A DNA stretch of 64,000 nt. Origin: Archangium primigenium. Lineage in GTDB: Bacteria; Myxococcota; Myxococcia; Myxococcales; Myxococcaceae. This document shows positions 52,531 to 61,295 of the stretch, in pieces. A program made the translations under genes and the position numbers. The stretch is from NCBI RefSeq assembly GCF_016904885.1, contig NZ_JADWYI010000001.1, positions 2,976,001 to 3,040,000 on the forward strand. The letters are read 5' to 3'. The notes below the pieces were generated by a model. That model did no database searches, had not been told where the DNA came from, and worked only from the letters and a program-made list of their open reading frames with translations. How positions within the stretch are numbered: position 1 is the stretch's first letter; each line of letters opens with the position of its first letter.

Positions 52531-52774
52531 GCGCCATCCATCCAGATCCGACGACCCGGCCTCCGGCTCCGAGACAGTGAGAGTGGTTGAATCCAGCTCC
52601 CCCTCGGGCCTTCTCGAACGGGCGCATGATGGCACAAGTGCTGGCAGGGCGGTGAGAGGGGGCCTCCTGGGTAGGCTGCCCTGGTTCACCAAGCGATCAG
52701 GCGAGGGGCGCGAGCCTCCGGGGGCCAGGGGGTCTTGACGCCACGGGCGCGTGGCACCCGGCGCGGGAGCGCGT

Positions 52775-53182
52775 TCAGCTCATCTTCTCCAACAACATCC
52801 GCAACTCTTCCTGCTGCGCGGCGCTCAGGCGGCCCAGCCGCTCACCGAATGCGCCCGACAGCAGTGTCAGGCCTTGATTCATCACCTTGCGCCCGGCGGG
52901 GGTGAGCCGCAGCCGGTGGCGCCGCATGTCCTCGGTGTCGATCTCCCGGCTCACGAAGCCCGCGGCCTCCAGTCGCTTCACGTACACCGTCACGGTGGGC
53001 TTGGGCATGCTCAAGGTCGCCGCCAGCTCCGCGGGGTAGGGGTGCTCCTCCAGCGCCGCGAGCACGAACAATTCCTTGGTCTCCACCCCCAGCGCGACGA
53101 TGTCCGGGGTGACGTGGGAGATGACCGACATCAGCAGTCGGTACTTCAGCGACCAGATCTTCGCCGGATCGATTTTCGACAT
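52775..53182 (-). CDS. MarR-family transcriptional regulator
   Basis: A 135-residue winged-helix protein. The HTH-wing region reads Y-P-A-E-L-A-A-T-L-S-M-P-K-P-T-V-T-V-Y-V-K-R-L-E, then G-F-V-S-R-E-I-D-T-E-D-M-R-R-H-R-L-R-L-T-P-A-G. The ATG at 53182 is preferred; a TTG nine codons upstream would lengthen it. It is divergent from an aldo/keto reductase gene, and an AT-rich palindrome lies between them, so it is probably a repressor of both genes. Confidence 0.92.
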   Translation of the reverse strand: MSKIDPAKIWSLKYRLLMSVISHVTPDIVALGVETKELFVLAALEEHPYPAELAATLSMPKPTVTVYVKRLEAAGFVSREIDTEDMRRHRLRLTPAGRKVMNQGLTLLSGAFGERLGRLSAAQQEELRMLLEKMS

Positions 53183-53217
53183 GGTTCCGTTGCGCGGGAA
53201 ATGGTTCAAGATTAAAT

Positions 53218-53235
53218 TGATTCAAGGCTGAATCA
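53218..53235. promoter_or_regulatory. inverted repeat, probable MarR operator
   Basis: TGATTCA and TGAATCA with a 4-bp centre form a perfect dyad in the 93-bp gap between the divergent marR and aldo/keto reductase genes. The adjoining bases (53203-53217) are A/T-rich, unlike the surrounding DNA, and hold a partial second copy. Confidence 0.75.
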
Positions 53236-53275
53236 TTTTGGCCCCTCCCACGGTAGCACGACCTCAGGAGTTCCC

Positions 53276-54361
53276 ATGCCTCTCGATCATTATGTGACGC
53301 TCGGCCGTTCGGGCCTTCGCGTCAGCCCGCTGTGCCTCGGAGCGATGACGTTCGGTGAAGACCTCGGCTGGGGGACGAGCGTCGAGGAGTCCCAGCGGAT
53401 CATGGACCGGTACATCGAACTGGGCGGCAACTTCATCGACACGGCGAACCTCTACACGAAGAGCCATTCCGAGAAGATCATCGGCGACCACCTCGGACGC
53501 CACCCCGCCCGGAGGGATCGCCTGGTCCTCGCGACCAAGTTCAGCGGCAACCTCTACCCCGGGGATCCGAACGGCGGCGGCTCCGGCCGCAAGTCCATCA
53601 TCGCGGCGTGCGAGAACTCGCTGCGTCGTCTGCAGACGGACTACATCGACCTGTATTGGCTGCACAACTGGGACATGCACACGCCCATCGAGGAGACGAT
53701 GGCCGCGCTGGAGGATCTCGTGCGCGCGGGCAAGGTGCGCTACCTCGGGGTCTCCGATACGCCCGCGTGGAAGATCGTGGAAGCCAACATGCTGGCGCGC
53801 TTCCGTGGCTGGTCGGCGTTCATCGGCCTGCAGATCGAGTACTCGCTGCTGGAGCGCACCGTGGAGCAGGAGCTGGTGCCGATGGCGCGCGAGTTCGGTC
53901 TGGGCATCACGCCCTGGTCGCCGCTCAAGAGCGGCGCGCTCAGCGGCAAGTACACGCGCGCGAACGCGGGACAGCTCAAGGGCGACCGGGGCTTTTTGCT
54001 GGACTCGTTCCTGAACGAGCGGACCTACGCCATCGTGGACGCGCTGGAGGTCATCGCCCGGGCGCACGAGAGCACCGTGGCGCGTGTGGCGCTGGCGTGG
54101 GTGCAGTCACAGCCGGGCGTGACGTCCACCATCATCGGGGCGCGGCGGCTCGCGCAGTTGGAGGACAACGTGAAGGGGTTGGATGTGCCGCTCACGGCCG
54201 AGGAGCGGGGACGCCTCGATGCGCTCACGAAGCCCACGCTGGGCTTCCCCCAGAGCATGCAGCCCCTGTTCCCCGCCCTCCACAATGGTGGCACGACGGT
54301 GAATGGCATCTCCGCGCCCGCGTTCTCCTTGGGCTTCCAGAAGGGCGACGCGCCCCACTGA
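53276..54361 (+). CDS. aldo/keto reductase
   Basis: A 361-residue TIM-barrel NADPH-dependent reductase with a complete catalytic tetrad: Asp and Tyr in F-I-D-T-A-N-L-Y, Lys in A-T-K-F-S-G and His in Y-W-L-H-N-W-D. The C-terminal cofactor-binding region reads S-T-I-I-G-A-R-R. Substrate unknown. It is divergent from the MarR gene and likely regulated by it. Confidence 0.94.
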   Translation: MPLDHYVTLGRSGLRVSPLCLGAMTFGEDLGWGTSVEESQRIMDRYIELGGNFIDTANLYTKSHSEKIIGDHLGRHPARRDRLVLATKFSGNLYPGDPNGGGSGRKSIIAACENSLRRLQTDYIDLYWLHNWDMHTPIEETMAALEDLVRAGKVRYLGVSDTPAWKIVEANMLARFRGWSAFIGLQIEYSLLERTVEQELVPMAREFGLGITPWSPLKSGALSGKYTRANAGQLKGDRGFLLDSFLNERTYAIVDALEVIARAHESTVARVALAWVQSQPGVTSTIIGARRLAQLEDNVKGLDVPLTAEERGRLDALTKPTLGFPQSMQPLFPALHNGGTTVNGISAPAFSLGFQKGDAPH

Positions 54362-54398
54362 CGGCGGAGGGCCGGGGCGCGACGCGGAGGGCGGCGTT

Positions 54399-55376
54399 CT
54401 ATCTGGCCAGCAGCCGTTCGAGCCACGCCTCGCGTGCCGCGTTCGCGGCTCGCGAGATGGCGGCATCCGGCGCCATCTGGCTGAAGCCGTGGAACGCGCC
54501 GCCCCAGACGTGAAGCTCCGCGTCACCACCGGCGGCCCAGATCGCGCTGGCATACGCGACGGCCTCATCGCGGAAGACCTCCGCCGACCCCACGTCGATG
54601 AACGTGGGCGGCAGGCCGCTCAGGTCGGTGGCCCGGGCGGGGGCCGCGTAGCTCGACACCTCGGCCGTTCCCCGTCGGTCTCCGAGCAGGGCGGTCCATC
54701 CCGTGAGGTTGCTGACGCGGTCCCAGATGCCAAGGCCCTGCATCTGGTGCGACGACACGGTCTCATTGCGATCGTCGATCATCGGGCACTGGAGGAGCTG
54801 ACCGAATACCGGGGGGCCGCCGCGGTCGCGCGCCAGCAGGGTGGTGCCCGCGGCGAGGCCTCCTCCGGCGCTTCCGCCAAAGACGACGAGCCGCTCGGGT
54901 TGGATCCGCAGCTCCCGGGCGTGCGCGGCCATCCATGCGAGTCCCGCGTAACAATCCTCCACCGGGATGGGATCGGGGTTCTCGGGCGCCCGTCGGTATT
55001 CGACCGTCACACAGACCGCGTCGAACTTCAGGGCCCAGGCCACGAGGTCGGTGGCGCCCGCGAAGCGGTTGGCCATGACCATGCCCCCGCCGTGGATGTG
55101 ATAGATGCCCGGCCCCGGCCGGACATGGTCCTTCCGGGAGATCACCGACACGGTGATGTCCACCCCTTGGTCGCCGGGCAGGGTGAAGTCGACGCACTGG
55201 ACCGGCCGATCCCCGATCTGCTCGGCGATAGAGGGGATGGGCAGGGCGCGGTACCGCTCGATCTGCTCGGCCGTCATGTGGACGGGGGCGAACGCGGTGA
55301 ACGTCGGAAGAATCCGGGCCAGCTCGGGCTCGAACGGAGGCGGTGGGGGCGCTTGCTTGGGGGGAGGCATGCTCAT
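54399..55376 (-). CDS. hormone-sensitive-lipase-type alpha/beta hydrolase
   Basis: A 325-residue esterase. H-G-G-G at 95-98 builds the oxyanion hole, Ser169 lies in G-G-S-A-G-G, and Asp (D-V-G-S-A-E-V-F-R-D) and His (A-F-H-G-F) complete the triad. A Pro-rich N-terminus (residues 4-15) and no signal peptide. The start overlaps the GNAT gene stop by 4 bp (ATGA). These two and the cysteine-synthase-like gene appear to form one operon. Confidence 0.92.
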   Translation of the reverse strand: MSMPPPKQAPPPPPFEPELARILPTFTAFAPVHMTAEQIERYRALPIPSIAEQIGDRPVQCVDFTLPGDQGVDITVSVISRKDHVRPGPGIYHIHGGGMVMANRFAGATDLVAWALKFDAVCVTVEYRRAPENPDPIPVEDCYAGLAWMAAHARELRIQPERLVVFGGSAGGGLAAGTTLLARDRGGPPVFGQLLQCPMIDDRNETVSSHQMQGLGIWDRVSNLTGWTALLGDRRGTAEVSSYAAPARATDLSGLPPTFIDVGSAEVFRDEAVAYASAIWAAGGDAELHVWGGAFHGFSQMAPDAAISRAANAAREAWLERLLAR

Positions 55377-55918
55377 GAACCTCGGGGTTCGGGGATCCGC
55401 TCGAGCATCCGGGTCGGATCGCCTTTGTAGGTGCCGCGTGCGAACTGCTGGAACCCGCACTTGTGCGCCACGTGGAGGGAGGCCGCGTTCTCCGGGTGGA
55501 TGAGGCACACCACGCGCTCGGGTCCGAACCCGTCCTCCACCCAGCGCAGCGCGGCGCGCACGGCCTCCGTGGCGAAGCCCTTCCCGTGGGCCCACGGAGA
55601 GAGCACCCAACCGGCCTCCTTGGCGTCTCCGAGGGGCGGCTCGATGTCCCGCTGGAAGTTCGCGAGGCCCACCTCGCCGACGAACCGGCCCGTGCTCTTC
55701 TCGCGCACCACCCAGAACCCAAACCCCATGAGCTCCCAGTGGCCCACGTAGCGCAGCAGGCGCGCCCACATCTCCTCGCGGGTGGAGGGCTTGCCACTGA
55801 TGTACCGGACGACCGCGGGGTCACCCCACATCGCGAGCGCCTCCTCGAAGTCCTCGCGGCGGGGGCGGCGCAGCGTGAGTCGCTCGGTGTCAAGGGCGGA
55901 ACGGTCGGGGCCGGACAT
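55373..55918 (-). CDS. GNAT-family N-acetyltransferase
   Basis: A 181-residue acetyltransferase of the RimJ/RimL type (E-R-L-T-L-R-R-P-R-R-E-D). The acetyl-CoA-binding motif A is G-W-V-L-S-P-W-A-H-G-K-G-F-A-T-E-A, followed by N-A-A-S-L-H-V-A-H-K-C-G-F. It may modify a protein N-terminus or a small molecule. It lies between the cysteine-synthase-like gene (29 bp) and the hydrolase gene (4-bp overlap). Confidence 0.9.
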   Translation of the reverse strand: MSGPDRSALDTERLTLRRPRREDFEEALAMWGDPAVVRYISGKPSTREEMWARLLRYVGHWELMGFGFWVVREKSTGRFVGEVGLANFQRDIEPPLGDAKEAGWVLSPWAHGKGFATEAVRAALRWVEDGFGPERVVCLIHPENAASLHVAHKCGFQQFARGTYKGDPTRMLERIPEPRGS

Positions 55919-55947
55919 GGGTCCTCGTTCAACGACGGGTGGAAGGG

Positions 55948-56937
55948 TCAGACGGGCAGCGGCCGTACCTCGAGCTGCTTGGAGGCGAGGAAGTCCGGGT
56001 TGAACACCTTGGAGCTGTAGCGGCTGCCGTGATCACACAGCAGCGTGGCGATGCGCAGTCCCTGGCCCCGGTGACGCCGGGCCACCTCGTAGGCGGCGCG
56101 CACGTTGAGGGCCGCGGAGGTGCCCACCACCAACGCGTCCTCGCGCGCCAGGTGGTAGAGCATCTCCAGCATGTCCTGGTCGGACATGCGCAGGGCCTCG
56201 TCCACCCGCGCGCGGCGGAAGTTCTCCGTGAGGCGCATGATGCCGATGCCTTCCGTGATGGAGCTGCCCACGGTCTCCATGCGCCCCTCGCGTACCCAGC
56301 AGTAGAGCCCCGAGCCGGGCGGGTCCACCATCACCACGCGCAGCGCGGGGTTCTTCTCCTGGAGGTAGCGGCTCACGCCGGAGATCGTCCCGCCACTGCC
56401 CACGGAGCAGACGAGCACGTCGAGCCGCCCCTCGCACTGCTCCCACAACTCGGGCCCCGTGGTCTCGTAGTGGAAGTCCCCGTTGGCGGTGTTCTCGAAC
56501 TGGTTGGTCCAGAACCACCCCCGCTCCTCGGCGAGCACGCGGGCCCGGTGATAGAAGTGTCCGGGGTTGGAGAAGGGGACCGCGGGGACCTTGATGACCT
56601 CGACGCCCATGGCCTCCAGGTACTCGTACTTCTCGCGCACCTGGTTGTCGGGCATGGTGACGACGACGCGGTAGCCCCGCTCGCGCCCCAGCAGGCCCAG
56701 GCCGATGCCCGTGTTGCCGGCGGTGCCCTCGACGAGCGTGGCGCCCGGCACGAGCCGTCCCTCCGCCTCGGCCTGACGGATCATCCCCTTGGCGGCGCGG
56801 TCCTTGATGCTGCCCCCGGGGTTCATGAACTCGGCCTTGCCCAGGATGTCGCAGCCCGTGAGGCGCGAGAGCGAGCCGATGCGCAGCAAGGGCGTATTGC
56901 CAACCGAGTCCCAGAGCGAGCCGATGGGGGGCGCCAT
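55948..56937 (-). CDS. cysteine synthase family PLP enzyme
   Basis: A 329-residue fold-type-II PLP enzyme. Lys45 in N-P-G-G-S-I-K-D-R is the Schiff-base lysine, G-T-A-G-N-T-G-I holds the substrate loop, and G-S-G-G-T-I-S-G is the phosphate-binding loop. It may be a true O-acetylserine sulfhydrylase or a specialised paralogue that makes a beta-substituted alanine; the insertion G-W-F-W-T-N-Q-F-E-N is found in cysteine synthase/cystathionine beta-synthase types. It is divergent from the radical SAM gene (143 bp between starts). Confidence 0.93.
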   Translation of the reverse strand: MAPPIGSLWDSVGNTPLLRIGSLSRLTGCDILGKAEFMNPGGSIKDRAAKGMIRQAEAEGRLVPGATLVEGTAGNTGIGLGLLGRERGYRVVVTMPDNQVREKYEYLEAMGVEVIKVPAVPFSNPGHFYHRARVLAEERGWFWTNQFENTANGDFHYETTGPELWEQCEGRLDVLVCSVGSGGTISGVSRYLQEKNPALRVVMVDPPGSGLYCWVREGRMETVGSSITEGIGIMRLTENFRRARVDEALRMSDQDMLEMLYHLAREDALVVGTSAALNVRAAYEVARRHRGQGLRIATLLCDHGSRYSSKVFNPDFLASKQLEVRPLPV

Positions 56938-57080
56938 GTGTCTTCCTGACGAGGAGCGAGAGGGCCTCGGTTCTACCTCAACGCGATGGTTCCTCGCCTG
57001 GAGGGTGTGCGGGTCCAGGCGCACCCTTGGACGTACGGTCGAACGCCCACCAGACCCCGCCCGTGTGATACTCCCGCCCC

Positions 57081-58799
57081 ATGAATGGCCGTCGTGCCCT
57101 GTCTCCTGTCCTCCTCGTCGGTGCCGGAACCGGCGAGGCCACGTGCGGCATCCTCTACCTCGCGGGCTACCTGCGGCGGAACGGGGTCGAGGCCTTCGTG
57201 CGGTTGTACGACGGGGACCAGACGGAGGAGGAGGTGGCCCACTCCCTCGAGGTCCTCGTGGCCCGGGTGCGGCCCCGGCTCGTGGGCATCAGCCTCAAGT
57301 GGTTCCATCATGTCCACCGCGCCTTGCTCCTGGCGCGGACGCTGCGGCGGATCGACCCCGAGATCCAGATCGTCCTGGGCGGCAACACGGCGTCGTACTG
57401 GTGGCGGGAGCTGGACGCGTTCGATTGCATCGATCACATCGTCCTGGGGGATGGGGAGGTGCCGCTGCTGGCGCTCTGCCAGGGGCATCCCGCTCCGCCC
57501 AACTGCGTCACCCGCAAGCCGGACGGCACGCCCCGGCGCCTGCCCCTGGCGTACGTGCAAGGCGCCACGAACAGCGAGGACATCTATTACTCGCACTTCG
57601 ATGACATCTTCCTGAGCCAGCAGGACCGCCACGCCTTCTCCGGCTGGGTCGCGCCCGGCAAGGGCTGCGGCGAGAACTGCCTCTACTGTGGCGGGGCGCG
57701 CGGCAACCAGAAGGCGGCCTTCGGACGCGCGAAGCCGTTCCTGCGCTCCGAGGAGAGCGTGCGCCGCGACCACCAGGAGATCGCCCACCGGACGTGGCAG
57801 ATGCGCTACGACTTCTCGGGCAGCTCGGCGGCGTTTCTCCAGGGCACGTGGGCGGGGGTCGATCTCTCGCGCCACTCCTGCATGTACTTCCTGTGGGGCG
57901 TGGCCCGCATGGAGCTCATCGACGCGCTGGCCAGCACCTTCGACCATGTCCACATGGTGCTGGACATCGGCTGCTTCTCCGAGAAGCAGCGGCTCGAGCA
58001 GATGGGCCGGGGGCTCCTCAAGCCGTGCGCCTCCGATCAGCAGCTCCTCGACATCATCGACGCGTGCCAGCGCCACCCGAACCTGGACGTCGAGGTGTCC
58101 GGAATCGCGGGCCTGCCCTTCGCCAGCGCCGCCACGCTCAAGGAGGAAGTGCGCCTGGTGGAGCGCGTGATGAGCCTGGACTGTGGGGTGGGCTACCAGC
58201 GGCTCGAGGCGCAGCCCGGAGCGCTCGCCACGGAGCATCCCGCGCGCTTCGACATGGTGACCGAGGCGCGGACGTTCTCGGAGTTCCTCGAGTACTTCGA
58301 GCGGCGCGAGCCCGGTGACGTGTCCGTGCCGATGCTGCGCTTTCGCGATCCGGCGCTCGAGGCGGCGGTGCAGCGCACGACGGCGCACGTGGAGGCCCTC
58401 GAGTCCAAGCACAGCGAGGCCAAGCGGCGGGTCGTGGTCAACGGGCGCACGCGGCTCAAGAACACCGCGCCCGCGACGCTCCAGTTCAAGCTCGGGGAGT
58501 GGCTGGGGCCCCACCGGGTTCCCGCCCGGGTGGCGCAGGAGCCCGTGACCTATGTCCGCTCGGTGGACGGAACGGGCCTGGCCTGCGCGCCATCGCTCAA
58601 TCCCCGACGTTTCACCGATCCCACGTTGGATCAGGGCGACGATGGCCGCATCCTGTTGACCACGCTGGGCGTCTTCGCGCAGCCCACCACCGTCTCCCAG
58701 GCCGTGTCGCAACTGAGCGCGAAGCTGAGGCTCGACCCGCACTCGGCGCGAGACGTCATCGACCACCTCGTGGACGGTCGCTTCCTGCAGCCGGTGTGA
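57081..58799 (+). CDS. B12-binding-type radical SAM protein
   Basis: A 572-residue enzyme. N-terminal cobalamin-binding-like domain (~5-135; V-G-A-G-T-G-E-A...V-G-I-S-L-K...V-L-G-G-N), radical SAM core (~185-400) with the cluster motif C-x3-C-x2-C (Cys196, Cys200, Cys203), and a C-terminal ~150 residues that end in a small winged-helix-like region (L-D-P-H-S-A-R-D-V-I-D-H-L-V-D-G-R-F-L). The usual D-x-H-x-x-G B12 motif is absent, so cobalamin binding is uncertain. Related enzymes methylate or cyclise natural products. It is divergent from the cysteine-synthase-like gene. Substrate unknown. Confidence 0.9.
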   Translation: MNGRRALSPVLLVGAGTGEATCGILYLAGYLRRNGVEAFVRLYDGDQTEEEVAHSLEVLVARVRPRLVGISLKWFHHVHRALLLARTLRRIDPEIQIVLGGNTASYWWRELDAFDCIDHIVLGDGEVPLLALCQGHPAPPNCVTRKPDGTPRRLPLAYVQGATNSEDIYYSHFDDIFLSQQDRHAFSGWVAPGKGCGENCLYCGGARGNQKAAFGRAKPFLRSEESVRRDHQEIAHRTWQMRYDFSGSSAAFLQGTWAGVDLSRHSCMYFLWGVARMELIDALASTFDHVHMVLDIGCFSEKQRLEQMGRGLLKPCASDQQLLDIIDACQRHPNLDVEVSGIAGLPFASAATLKEEVRLVERVMSLDCGVGYQRLEAQPGALATEHPARFDMVTEARTFSEFLEYFERREPGDVSVPMLRFRDPALEAAVQRTTAHVEALESKHSEAKRRVVVNGRTRLKNTAPATLQFKLGEWLGPHRVPARVAQEPVTYVRSVDGTGLACAPSLNPRRFTDPTLDQGDDGRILLTTLGVFAQPTTVSQAVSQLSAKLRLDPHSARDVIDHLVDGRFLQPV

Positions 58800-58880
58800 G
58801 GCGTTTCCCAGGCGTCATGTCCCGACGCCGGGGGGTCGCTCTCCGGGCGGAGGACGATTCCAGGGGTTAGACTCCGCCTC

Positions 58881-61268
58881 ATGAACGCCAGCGCATCCAG
58901 CCGGTCGTCGATCGTCGTGGCGGAGCTGGGGCCCACGAATACGGGGAAGACGCACCGGGCCATCGAGCGCATGCTCGAGCACGACACGGGCATGATGGGG
59001 CTGCCCCTGCGCCTGCTCGCCCGTGAGGTCTACGACCGGGTGACCGCCCGGGTGGGCGAGGGGCGGGTGGCCCTGATGACGGGCGAGGAGAAGCGCCTGC
59101 CGCCCCGTCCGGACTATTGGATCTGCACCGTCGAGGCGATGCCGACCGACAAGGCCGTCGACTTCCTCGCGGTGGACGAGATCCAGCTCGCCGCCCACCG
59201 TGAGCGCGGCCATGTCTTCACCGACCGCCTGCTGCACGCGCGGGGTCTCCGGGAGACGTGGTTCCTCGGCGCGGACACGATGCGGCCCATGGTGCAGACG
59301 CTCATCCCGCACGCCTCGATGAAGCGCGCCACCCGGCTGTCCCAGCTGAGCTACACGGGCAGCCGCTCCTTGAAGAGCCTGCCGCCGCGCTCGGCCGTGG
59401 TCGCCTTCTCCGCGGACCGGGTGTACGAGTACGCCGAGTCGCTGCGTCGGCTCCGGGGCGGGGTGGCCGTGGTGTTGGGGGCGCTTTCTCCCCGGACCCG
59501 CAACGCCCAGGTGGCGATGTACCAGGCCGGCGAGGTGCAGTACCTCGTGGCGACCGATGCCATCGGCATGGGGTTGAACCTCGACCTCAACCACGTGGCC
59601 TTCGCGGCGCTCTCCAAGTACGACGGCGCCGAGCAGCGAGATCTCTTCCCGGACGAGCTGGCGCAGATCGCGGGTCGCGCGGGACGGCACCTGAACGATG
59701 GGACGTTCGGCACCCTGAACTCCGTGCCCGAGCTGCCGCCCCGGGTGATCTCCGCCATCGAGACCCACCGGTTTCCGGCCGTGCGCAGCCTCATCTGGCG
59801 CAACGCGTCGCTCGACTTCTCGAGCCCGGAGGCCCTGCTGGATTCCTTGTCCCGGGCGCCCCAACACCAGGCGTTCATCCGGGTGGAGCGCGCGGACGAC
59901 TTCGATGCCCTCCGGGAGCTCGCGCGTGTGCCCGCGGTGCGCGACGCCACGACCGATCGGGCCGGGGTCGAGCTGTTGTGGCAGGTCTGCCAGATCCCCG
60001 ACTTCCGCAAGGGGCTCTTCGGGCAGCACCTCACGCTCCTGCGCGAGACCTTCCTGCAGCTCTCCGAGGGCGATGGGCGGCTGGATCCCACCTGGCTCCA
60101 CCGGCAGGTGTCTCCGCTGGATGATGTGTCCGGAGACATCCACACGCTGATGGACCGGCTCGCCGCCATCCGCATCTGGACGTACATCAGCCATCGCTCG
60201 AGCTGGATGCACGACGCCGAGCACTGGCAGGAGCGCACCCGCCGCATCGAGGACGCCCTGGGGGATGCCCTGCATGAGCGGCTCGTGGAGCGCTTCGTCC
60301 AACGGGCCGCGCGCCGGAGTGCTCGCCGCTTCGTGCGGGCCTCGGCCCGGCCCCAGACGACCTCGGACAGTCCCTTCGCCCGTCTGGGCGCGCTGCTGGG
60401 CGAGATGCCGGGCCCGGACGGCACGATGACCGAGGAGCAATTCGTCCAGCGGGCGGTCGACGCGACCCACGACGCCTTCGAGGTGGACGCGCTGGGGAAC
60501 ATCTCGTTCGAGAGTCAGCCCCTGGCGCGCCTGGTGCGGGGAACGGACCGACGCTCCCCGCAGCTCGCGCTCGCGGAGCCCGAGGTGTGGACGGCCGGCG
60601 CGCGGCGGCGACTCGAGCGCCGGTTGCTGGCGTTGGCGCGGGACCTCGTCACGGAGGCCATGGGCGGTTTTCCCGCCGAGTCCCTGACGGGCGAGGGCCG
60701 CTCCGCGGCGACACGCGGGCTCGCCTACCGTCTGGCCGAGGGCCTGGGGGTCATTCCCCAATGGGAGGCCCGTGAGCAGTGGCGGCTGCTGGACGCGCAG
60801 GCGCGTGAGCACTTGAAGACGTTGGGGGTGCGCGAGGGGCGGCGCTACTTCTACGTCGCCGAGGCCCTCTCTCCCCGCGCGTTGGAGCGGCGCCGCATGT
60901 TGACGGCCCTGTTCCAGCAGACCCTCGCACCCAAGGGCGTTTCCCAGGAGCCCGTCCTCTCGGTGGCGGAGCTGGGGGGCCAGGGGGTGCGTGCCTACGG
61001 GTACGAGGTGATTGGCCCGGTGGCCCTGCGGATCGACATCCTCGAGCGGCTCGGTGAGGCCTTGCAGCAACGGCAGGGCGCGTCCCAGGCGCACCTGCTC
61101 CTGCGGGAGCTGCACCTGGAGGGCGGGGTCCGGGCCCGCGTGCTGCGAGAGCTGGGGGGACAGGCCGGGGGGGACGCGGTGAAACGGCGGCGCCGGCGGC
61201 GGGGCGGGAAGCCCCGGCCCGCGGCGCCGAGCCCCCCGCACCAGCCGTCCCTGGGCCCGGGCGAGTAG
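58881..61268 (+). CDS. Suv3-like DExH helicase
   Basis: A 795-residue helicase of the Suv3/MgpS type. Walker A G-P-T-N-T-G-K-T-H at 17-25, motif II D-E-I-Q (~98-101) and motif VI Q-I-A-G-R-A-G-R-H (~263-271) are present. A middle helical region follows, and a Lys/Arg-rich tail (K-R-R-R-R-R-R-G-G-K) ends the protein, suited to nucleic-acid contact. Mitochondrial Suv3 unwinds RNA in the degradosome, so an RNA role is likely. The ATG at 58881 is followed by the ATPase core at once. Confidence 0.92.
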   Translation: MNASASSRSSIVVAELGPTNTGKTHRAIERMLEHDTGMMGLPLRLLAREVYDRVTARVGEGRVALMTGEEKRLPPRPDYWICTVEAMPTDKAVDFLAVDEIQLAAHRERGHVFTDRLLHARGLRETWFLGADTMRPMVQTLIPHASMKRATRLSQLSYTGSRSLKSLPPRSAVVAFSADRVYEYAESLRRLRGGVAVVLGALSPRTRNAQVAMYQAGEVQYLVATDAIGMGLNLDLNHVAFAALSKYDGAEQRDLFPDELAQIAGRAGRHLNDGTFGTLNSVPELPPRVISAIETHRFPAVRSLIWRNASLDFSSPEALLDSLSRAPQHQAFIRVERADDFDALRELARVPAVRDATTDRAGVELLWQVCQIPDFRKGLFGQHLTLLRETFLQLSEGDGRLDPTWLHRQVSPLDDVSGDIHTLMDRLAAIRIWTYISHRSSWMHDAEHWQERTRRIEDALGDALHERLVERFVQRAARRSARRFVRASARPQTTSDSPFARLGALLGEMPGPDGTMTEEQFVQRAVDATHDAFEVDALGNISFESQPLARLVRGTDRRSPQLALAEPEVWTAGARRRLERRLLALARDLVTEAMGGFPAESLTGEGRSAATRGLAYRLAEGLGVIPQWEAREQWRLLDAQAREHLKTLGVREGRRYFYVAEALSPRALERRRMLTALFQQTLAPKGVSQEPVLSVAELGGQGVRAYGYEVIGPVALRIDILERLGEALQQRQGASQAHLLLRELHLEGGVRARVLRELGGQAGGDAVKRRRRRRGGKPRPAAPSPPHQPSLGPGE

Positions 61269-61295
61269 CCCGGGCCTCGCGGGACGGCCAGCGGC

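Noticed and set aside
58815-61241. An 808-codon minus-strand frame opposite the helicase
   Set aside because: Shadow of the Suv3-like gene; His/Arg/Gly-rich translation with no domain.
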